17,720 nt of DNA, from assembly GCA_017936245.1 (NCBI GenBank), contig JAGBFY010000224.1, forward strand, positions 1 through 17,720, written 5' to 3'. Positions 7,193-11,858 of the stretch are shown piece by piece. Position 1 is the stretch's first letter, and each line of letters begins with the position of its first letter. The notes under the pieces are model-generated. The model was not told the origin of the DNA, made no database searches, and saw only the letters and a list, made by a program, of their open reading frames with translations. The DNA is from Kiritimatiellia bacterium. GTDB lineage: Bacteria > Verrucomicrobiota > Kiritimatiellia > RFP12 > UBA1067. The translations under genes were made by a program, and so were the position numbers.

Positions 7193-7219
7193 TGAAAACA
7201 TCTAAATTATATCATTTTT
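7193..7219. repeat. Right direct repeat with module promoter
   Basis: TGAAAACATCTAAATTATAT and the following CATTTTT match the copy at 6226-6253. The minus strand reads TGATATAAT (7214-7206), the extended -10 expected to drive the DUF3990 operon. The two copies bracket the three genes. Confidence 0.75.
7206..7214 (-). promoter_or_regulatory. Extended -10 promoter of DUF3990 operon
   Basis: A perfect TGATATAAT on the minus strand, about 57 nt before the DUF3990 start codon at 7149. No good -35 is seen. The box is part of the right direct repeat. Confidence 0.55.
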
Positions 7220-7241
7220 GCGCCGATAATAATAGAGGGCG

Positions 7242-7320
7242 AAATTATTTCCTTTCGGTGTCGAAGGCTTTTCTACTGGGAAAATCAAGGGACACACCCT
7301 TCGGAAAAGTGAAATAATTT
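7242..7320. repeat. Imperfect inverted-repeat element with GGGACACACCC
   Basis: AAATTATTT (7242-7250) pairs with AAATAATTT (7312-7320), and CGAAGG (7262-7267) with CCTTCG (7298-7303). Inside are a TTTTC/GAAAA hairpin and AAGGG-ACACA-CCCTT (7287-7301). The element resembles intergenic REP-type sequences; no open reading frame is present. Confidence 0.5.
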
Positions 7321-7386
7321 TAAAACAAGCACCAATCAGTCGATTAATTGGATATTTTCTCTCCCTTTTGAAAGCCCCACAGATTC

Positions 7387-7684
7387 CTGCGCCTTTGGCG
7401 CGACGACTTGTAACGACTTGTCGAGCGCAGCCAGAAGGAAGGCTTTACGCCGATGCCCAGACGTGTCGCGCAAGCGCGACGGCATCGCCGTAACAGCCTT
7501 ATACTTCCTTCTGTCTCCGCTCGATGGCAGGATAATCGGTATGTACAGTTGTGTGCCGCTCGGTCGGGAGAGCAGGCTGTTGCGTTGCGCCCGTCGCGAA
7601 GCGACATGTCCGGGGCGCAACGGAAAGCCTACCGAACGAGCGGCTCACACAATGTCGTTACAAGTCGTCGCCACGAAGTGGCAG
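7387..7684. repeat. 298-bp multi-arm palindromic element or structured RNA
   Basis: The outer arms pair perfectly over 18 bp (7400-7417 with 7654-7671). Each is bordered outside by a small hairpin, GCGCC-TTT-GGCGC (7389-7401) and GCCAC-GAA-GTGGC (7670-7682), within CTG...CAG ends. Arm A: CAGAAGGAA (7432-7440) with TTCCTTCTG (7505-7513), then CGATGCC (7451-7457) with GGCATCG (7481-7487), closed by GTCGCG-CAAG-CGCGAC (7465-7480). Arm B: 7551-7567 with 7632-7650 (imperfect), CGTTGCGCCC (7583-7592) with GGGCGCAACG (7613-7622), closed by GTCGC-GAA-GCGAC (7593-7605). Reading frames across it look like artefacts. It is either a non-autonomous mobile or REP-type composite, or a folded non-coding RNA. 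Confidence 0.7.
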
Positions 7685-7712
7685 TAACAACAACTAAACG
7701 ATGTTCATAGTC

Positions 7713-7830
7713 TATAGAGGTACTTGCAAAACCTCCTACATGGGAGGGGCAGCGTTCCCGCTGCCCGCGATTCGCCGACGTACGGGCAACGAGGACGTTG
7801 CCCCTCCCTGATTTTGCAAACGCCTCTATA
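7713..7830. mobile_element. MITE-like element with terminal inverted repeats
   Basis: The 19-bp ends TATAGAGGTACTTGCAAAA (7713-7731) and TTTTGCAAACGCCTCTATA (7812-7830) are inverted repeats with 16 of 19 matches. Inside, GGGAGGGGC (7742-7750) pairs with GCCCCTCCC (7800-7808), and two tandem hairpins lie within: GGGCAGCG-TTCC-CGCTGCCC (7747-7766) and GGGCAACG-AGGA-CGTTGCCC (7784-7803). If the outermost TA dinucleotides are a target duplication, the true ends would be TAGAGG/CCTCTA. No transposase is encoded. Confidence 0.6.
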
Positions 7831-7902
7831 AACTCTGGACATGTCAAAGAAAGGAACAAACATCATTAAACTTGAAATTACAGGGACACACCCTCCAAAA
7901 TC

Positions 7903-8026
7903 CATCACCTCATGCGCATCCTTGTGCCGTGATGCCATCCCGGCTATCCACATCCGCACACCTTCCGACATCCTCCGCAACCGCGAGCTCCTTGAGGCCA
8001 ATGGTCTCGAACTGCCTCTTTCCTGA
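7903..8026 (+). pseudogene. Decayed C-terminal remnant of cbiO-like ATPase gene
   Basis: The last 23 codons read RTPSDILRNRELLEANGLEL plus PLS and a stop (7955-8026). This is very close to the C-terminus of energy-coupling-factor/cobalt ABC ATPases of the CbiO/EcfA type, which end with a G-TP-x-EIL-x-x-ELLE-x-x-GLELP pattern. In another frame just upstream, HHLMRILV (7903-7926) resembles the H-loop region of such an ATPase, and LCRDAIPAIHI bridges to the tail. The pieces therefore look like a frameshifted, 5'-deleted gene. No start, Walker A or signature motif is present. The match is from memory of the family; it could also be a chance resemblance for the upstream piece. Confidence 0.5.
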
Positions 8027-8081
8027 ATGTTGCCAAAAGCGCTCTAGCGGAAAAAGCAAAGGCGTATGGACATGGAGGGAG

Positions 8082-9236
8082 TCAATGCTGGGTGCGGTAG
8101 GTGCGCATTGACATGCCGAAAGTGTTCCTGAAGAGGTTGCGGAGGGTGCCAACGCTCTTGAATCCGCACCTCATGGCAATCCTGGAGTCGGACAGAGTTG
8201 TCTGTTTCAGCAGGCTCTTCACCTTCGAAAGCCTCTTTGTACGGATCATGGCGGCAACTGATCCCATCCTGGATTCCTGAAACCGCAGATCGAGAAGCCG
8301 GCGCGAGATGCAAATAGCGCGTGCAACGTCGTTCACATCAATATCTTCGGTGGCATGGTCTTCAATGAACTTTCGCGCCCGTTCAATGATGGCGGCGCCG
8401 GTGGAGAGATAGGCGGTTGATTCACGCTGTACAACCTTGACCGGCAGAGCAATGTAATCTTGCGCATGAGTGCTTTTCGGGAACTTCATCATCGCATCAA
8501 GCGTCTTGGCTGCCATAAAGCCTTGTTTGATGCGGTCAACCAAAATCGTGGAAAGGGGTGGCTTCACTGATTCGCATATCAGGTCATCATCATCTACGCC
8601 CAGGACAGAAACCTGCGACGGGATATTGAGGTCTATCCTGTGACATTCTTTGATTACTTTGGCGGCGAGAAAGTCCCATGCCGCAAAAACGGCGACCGGC
8701 AGCTCCTGACGAGAGAGGAATTCAGGGATTGTCTCCTGCGTCGCATCGTATGTCTCGGCATGATGACCGGACGATGCGAGCGCATCCATGAATGTATCTC
8801 CACGCAGCTTTGACCAATCCCGCCCTTTTTCATCCGGGATGTATGCAAACGATGAGAAGCGTCCGAGAGATCTGAAATGCGCGGCCGCCATATCTCCGAT
8901 GGCGGCGTTGTCTGTTTTGAGCACAAGAGTATTTCGTCTGCTGCGCTTTGCGGGGATTTTTTTCCATATCTCAATGGCGATGATGGGTTTGTCCGCAGGA
9001 ACGACACGACCGATTTCTGTTGAACATTCGTCTGAAGAGAGAATGAATCCGTCGATATCGCCGTTTGCACATTCCTCAAGAAGCTGCGGCGTGAGATCGG
9101 CAGGAGAGCGTACAAGAGTTATATCCCAGTCGTCCTTGCGCAAGGCGTATCGGTAGATTCCCCGCAATTTCTGGCGCGAGGCGGCGTGTGATGACGAGAT
9201 TGCGACAAGAATCGATTTCATCTGTCTTGTTTTCAT
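8082..9236 (-). CDS. XylR-type regulator (LacI-like sensor plus AraC HTH)
   Basis: A 384-residue regulator with the XylR layout. Residues about 7-260 are a LacI/GalR-type periplasmic-binding fold (KSILVAISSSHAASRQKLRG, then VSVLGVDDDDLICESVKPPL with STILVD), which binds a sugar or its derivative. Residues about 290-384 carry a double AraC helix-turn-helix (DVNDVARAICISRRLLDLRF and DSRIAMRCGFKSVGTLRNLF). The frame is open to 9620, but the ATG at 9236 begins the sensor fold and lies exactly 7 nt after TATACT of TGATATACT (9252-9244), so it is taken as a leaderless start. It is divergent from the cupin-led operon, which it most likely controls together with itself. The effector sugar is unknown. 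Confidence 0.9.
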   Translation of the reverse strand: MKTRQMKSILVAISSSHAASRQKLRGIYRYALRKDDWDITLVRSPADLTPQLLEECANGDIDGFILSSDECSTEIGRVVPADKPIIAIEIWKKIPAKRSRRNTLVLKTDNAAIGDMAAAHFRSLGRFSSFAYIPDEKGRDWSKLRGDTFMDALASSGHHAETYDATQETIPEFLSRQELPVAVFAAWDFLAAKVIKECHRIDLNIPSQVSVLGVDDDDLICESVKPPLSTILVDRIKQGFMAAKTLDAMMKFPKSTHAQDYIALPVKVVQRESTAYLSTGAAIIERARKFIEDHATEDIDVNDVARAICISRRLLDLRFQESRMGSVAAMIRTKRLSKVKSLLKQTTLSDSRIAMRCGFKSVGTLRNLFRNTFGMSMRTYRTQH

Positions 9237-9243
9237 GGCGGGC

Positions 9244-9252
9244 AGTATATCA
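9244..9252 (-). promoter_or_regulatory. Extended -10 promoter of XylR-like gene
   Basis: TGATATACT on the minus strand, ending 7 nt before the ATG at 9236. A weak -35-like TTGCAT (9273-9268) lies 18 nt upstream and falls in the first direct repeat. Confidence 0.6.
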
Positions 9253-9256
9253 TATT

Positions 9257-9300
9257 GTGCCTGAATCATGCAAAAACTGGTGCCTGTTTTATGCACTCTG
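9257..9300. promoter_or_regulatory. Direct-repeat operator between XylR-like and cupin genes
   Basis: Two copies of GTGCCTG-N4-ATGCA stand at 9257-9272 and 9280-9295, with a period of 23 bp, about two helical turns. Copy 1 covers the -35 region of the regulator gene and copy 2 lies just upstream of the cupin promoter. XylR-type proteins bind paired direct repeats, so this is the expected site of autoregulation and operon control. Confidence 0.6.
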
Positions 9301-9304
9301 CCCG

Positions 9305-9334
9305 TTGCGGGATAAAATGCCGTTTTGATACAAT
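9305..9334 (+). promoter_or_regulatory. Promoter of cupin-led operon
   Basis: TTGCGG (9305-9310), an 18-nt spacer, then TACAAT (9329-9334) with TGA before it as an extended -10. The box ends 7 nt before the ATG at 9342, implying a leaderless first gene. Confidence 0.6.
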
Positions 9335-9341
9335 CCGCGCC

Positions 9342-9734
9342 ATGGAAGAAATTTGCAAAGACAGTCCCGCGAGTGGGCTTGATGTCGTGTCGTATGACGG
9401 CGGCAATTACATCCGTGCGGTTGAGCATGGCGAGTGGTGCGTGGCGTTCCTCAATCACGGGGACCGGTTCGCCGCGCCGGTGTACATGGAGCGGCATAAC
9501 GGGACGGATGAGGTGTTCGTTCTTCTCGCCGGAGAGGCGACGCTTCTCATCGGAGAGGACAGGAAGGAAGTGAAGATGTCTGCCGGCAAGATCTACAATG
9601 TCCACAAGGGAACATGGCATCAGATCGTAACGAAACCCGGGGCACGCTGCCTCGTCGTCGAAAAATCAGATACTTCTGAGGCAAACAGCGAACGCCGTGA
9701 GTTCAAGAGATGTTCAATGGAATGTCGCCCGTAA
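9342..9734 (+). CDS. Small cupin-domain protein
   Basis: A 130-residue single-domain cupin without signal peptide, so cytosolic. Cupin motif 1 is seen as ERHNGTDEVFVLLAGEATLL (His52, Glu57, Gly64), and motif 2 as AGKIYNVHKGTWHQ (His93); together these would bind a metal ion. Family members of this kind occur beside sugar-use genes and are often guessed to be sugar isomerases or binding proteins, but no reaction is established here. The usual short tail is replaced by about 15 extra residues after SEANS. The frame is open from 9255, yet the ATG at 9342 is chosen because TACAAT ends 7 nt upstream and the fold starts there. It is the first gene of the operon, only 26 bp before the next start. 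Confidence 0.85.
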   Translation: MEEICKDSPASGLDVVSYDGGNYIRAVEHGEWCVAFLNHGDRFAAPVYMERHNGTDEVFVLLAGEATLLIGEDRKEVKMSAGKIYNVHKGTWHQIVTKPGARCLVVEKSDTSEANSERREFKRCSMECRP

Positions 9735-9760
9735 ACTGTAGATTCGGAGCCTTGCAGACA

Positions 9761-11812
9761 ATGGATACGAGAGAATCAATATTCAGCATGAAACTTGGAG
9801 CATGCGGCCGGTTTGCCGCTGTGGTCATGGCCTGTGCGGTCGCTGAATGTGCGTCTGCCATGTCCTGGGAATGGCGGCTGACGGTAGAGGAGCCCGACGG
9901 AAGTGTCACGGTGGTGACGAGCGAGGTGCCGCGGGATGACATTGAGGTTGCGCTTGAGCCTGTGAAAACAGCGGACGGATGGGATTTCACCGGACGCATC
10001 GCCAATAACGGCAAAGGGCTTGTGACATCGTTTGAAGGTCCGATAATAAAAGGGCTACCCGTAGATAAGGCCCGTTCCGGATTCTACGAGCCTCGAGGTT
10101 TAGGATGGCGCGTGTCGAGCTTTGCGCAGATGAGCGATTCCCGTGATGCGCCCAAATGGAAGTCCGTGGCAGGGGGAGAATTTACATACGAGACGGGTGT
10201 ATATCCAAGCCTTAAGCTCACTATGCCGTGGGTGGCGCTTGACGACGGAATATCCGGTGCGTCGGTGATGGTGCTGGATGCCCGCGCGAGCGCGAAGAGT
10301 TTCAGTCTTTGCTATCGTCCTGAGAGTGACAAGGCGGCGATTGTGCCGAAGCACTTGGTCTTTATCGCTCCGGGGCAGATCTGGAAACTGCCAACGGTAT
10401 CGTACGTCCGTTACCAAGGCGACTGGCATATAGCGGCGCGGAAGTATCGCGCCTGGTATGATACGGTTCACAAGTTTGATACTTTCCCCACCTGGACGAA
10501 ACAGGTGAACGGTTGGCTTCTCGTCATACTCAAGCAGCAGAACGAGGGGATTTTCTGGCCCTATGGTGATTTCGGAAAGTTGGCGGACTATGCGGACTCG
10601 CTCGGACTCGACATGATCGGGCTCTTCGGCTGGACCGTCGGCGGACACGACCACCTTTATCCCGACTATGAACCGTGTCCGAAGATGGGCGGACGCGATG
10701 CGCTTGTCGAAGGAATCAAACTTCTCAAGAAGCGCGGCAAGCGCGTTTGCCTGTATGCGAACGGACAGCTTCAGCATGTCGGCGCAACCAGGTATTGGAA
10801 CGAGTACGGCAAAGATCATTCGCTTATCCGCAAAGACGGTGAATTGGTGATTAAGCATTATCATAAGTATAGCGACATTCCCAATTACGATCAGGCGCTC
10901 GCTTGTCTTTATTCCAAGCCGTGGTTCGACAGGATGCTGTCCCTCGCCCGCAATGCGAAGGACTTGGGCGCGGACGCAATTCTGTACGACCAGCTCGGTG
11001 TGTCCGGTCCGTACGCCTGCTACGGTAAAGGACATGGACACTGCGTGCCGGCCTACAGCTATGCAGATGAACGTGTCAGATTTCTTGCGCGCATCGCAGA
11101 TGAAATGCGCAAGGCGGATGGCGATTTCGTGATTATGACGGAAGGATATCACGACTCGATCATGGACTCCGTCGCGTTCTGGCACGGCATTTCCTGTTGC
11201 GCAAGCCGCGATTCCTGCGATTTGCTCATAAAGTCGCGCAGAGGCGGACGGAATCCCGGAGATGAATGGCCGGAGCTTGTCCGCTACACGTTCCCGGAAC
11301 TCGCCACCACCGTGCGCGTGCCGACGCCCATTGTGGATCGGCCGATGGTCAACTATACTATCGTCTTCGGCATGAGGCACGATGTGGAGTTGCGGTATGG
11401 ACCGGATCGCATATACGCGGAAACCGGCAATGTGACCACAAACTACGGAACCGTTGTCAAAGTGCCCAACTTCGCCATACTGAAGTCGGGACCGAAAGAG
11501 ACGCTTGCCGGTTACATGAAAGCGGTTTCAGACTTCCAGCACGCCAACTCGGATATTCTTCTCGAAGGCCGCTTCGTGGATACGGACGGATTCACGTTTA
11601 CCGGCAAAGGATGTATCGCCAAGCATTTCATCGGAGAGAAAGGCAGCGGTGTCATCGTCTGGAATATTTCAACAGAGCCGTCCGCAGTCAATGTGGACGG
11701 ATTGGGGAAGCCGCAGTCCGTCACAGAGCCGGAGACGGGAGCCGTTGCGCCCGATACTCCGCTCGCGCCCGATACCATCCGCCTTTACCGTTTTGCGGAT
11801 ATCGCGTTTTAA
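9761..11812 (+). CDS. Exported DUF6259 TIM-barrel, glycosidase-like protein
   Basis: A 683-residue exported protein. A signal peptide ends about residue 33 (KLGACGRFAAVVMACAVAEC then ASA). A beta-rich N-terminal domain with the family phrases FYEPRGLGWRV and KLTMPWVAL is followed by the DUF6259 barrel from about residue 245 (VNGWLLVILKQQNEGIFWPY, then IGLFGWTVGGHDHLYPDYEP, YANGQLQHVGATRYWNEYGK). Likely catalytic acids are Asp410 in ILYDQLG and Glu461 in IMTEGYHD, placed at strand ends as in retaining glycosidases; activity is not proven for the family to my knowledge. A small beta domain closes it. Start 9761 has GGAG 11 nt upstream; 9788 gives a shorter signal peptide and is possible. It follows the cupin in the operon and precedes the GH71-like gene. 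Confidence 0.85.
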   Translation: MDTRESIFSMKLGACGRFAAVVMACAVAECASAMSWEWRLTVEEPDGSVTVVTSEVPRDDIEVALEPVKTADGWDFTGRIANNGKGLVTSFEGPIIKGLPVDKARSGFYEPRGLGWRVSSFAQMSDSRDAPKWKSVAGGEFTYETGVYPSLKLTMPWVALDDGISGASVMVLDARASAKSFSLCYRPESDKAAIVPKHLVFIAPGQIWKLPTVSYVRYQGDWHIAARKYRAWYDTVHKFDTFPTWTKQVNGWLLVILKQQNEGIFWPYGDFGKLADYADSLGLDMIGLFGWTVGGHDHLYPDYEPCPKMGGRDALVEGIKLLKKRGKRVCLYANGQLQHVGATRYWNEYGKDHSLIRKDGELVIKHYHKYSDIPNYDQALACLYSKPWFDRMLSLARNAKDLGADAILYDQLGVSGPYACYGKGHGHCVPAYSYADERVRFLARIADEMRKADGDFVIMTEGYHDSIMDSVAFWHGISCCASRDSCDLLIKSRRGGRNPGDEWPELVRYTFPELATTVRVPTPIVDRPMVNYTIVFGMRHDVELRYGPDRIYAETGNVTTNYGTVVKVPNFAILKSGPKETLAGYMKAVSDFQHANSDILLEGRFVDTDGFTFTGKGCIAKHFIGEKGSGVIVWNISTEPSAVNVDGLGKPQSVTEPETGAVAPDTPLAPDTIRLYRFADIAF

Positions 11813-11858
11813 GGTCTCTCATTATGCATTTGATTTTCAGTGAAGAAAGGCCAATGCC

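Noticed and set aside
6190..7240. A further similarity, GCCGATAAT at 6196-6204 and 7222-7230, near the direct repeats
   Set aside because: It lies on the same side of both repeat copies in neither consistent order nor distance, so it does not extend the repeats; likely chance.
7418..7710. Overlapping open frames of 85-94 codons on both strands across the palindromic element
   Set aside because: Open frames on both strands arise from the GC-rich palindromes; none has a ribosome-binding site or a family pattern.
7387..7830. Possible CRISPR array in the repeat-rich zone
   Set aside because: The repeats are inverted and of different kinds; there are no regularly spaced direct repeats with unique spacers and no cas genes.
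10100..11380. A 426-codon open frame on the minus strand
   Set aside because: It is the antisense shadow of the DUF6259 gene, whose protein has recognisable family motifs; the antisense product shows none.
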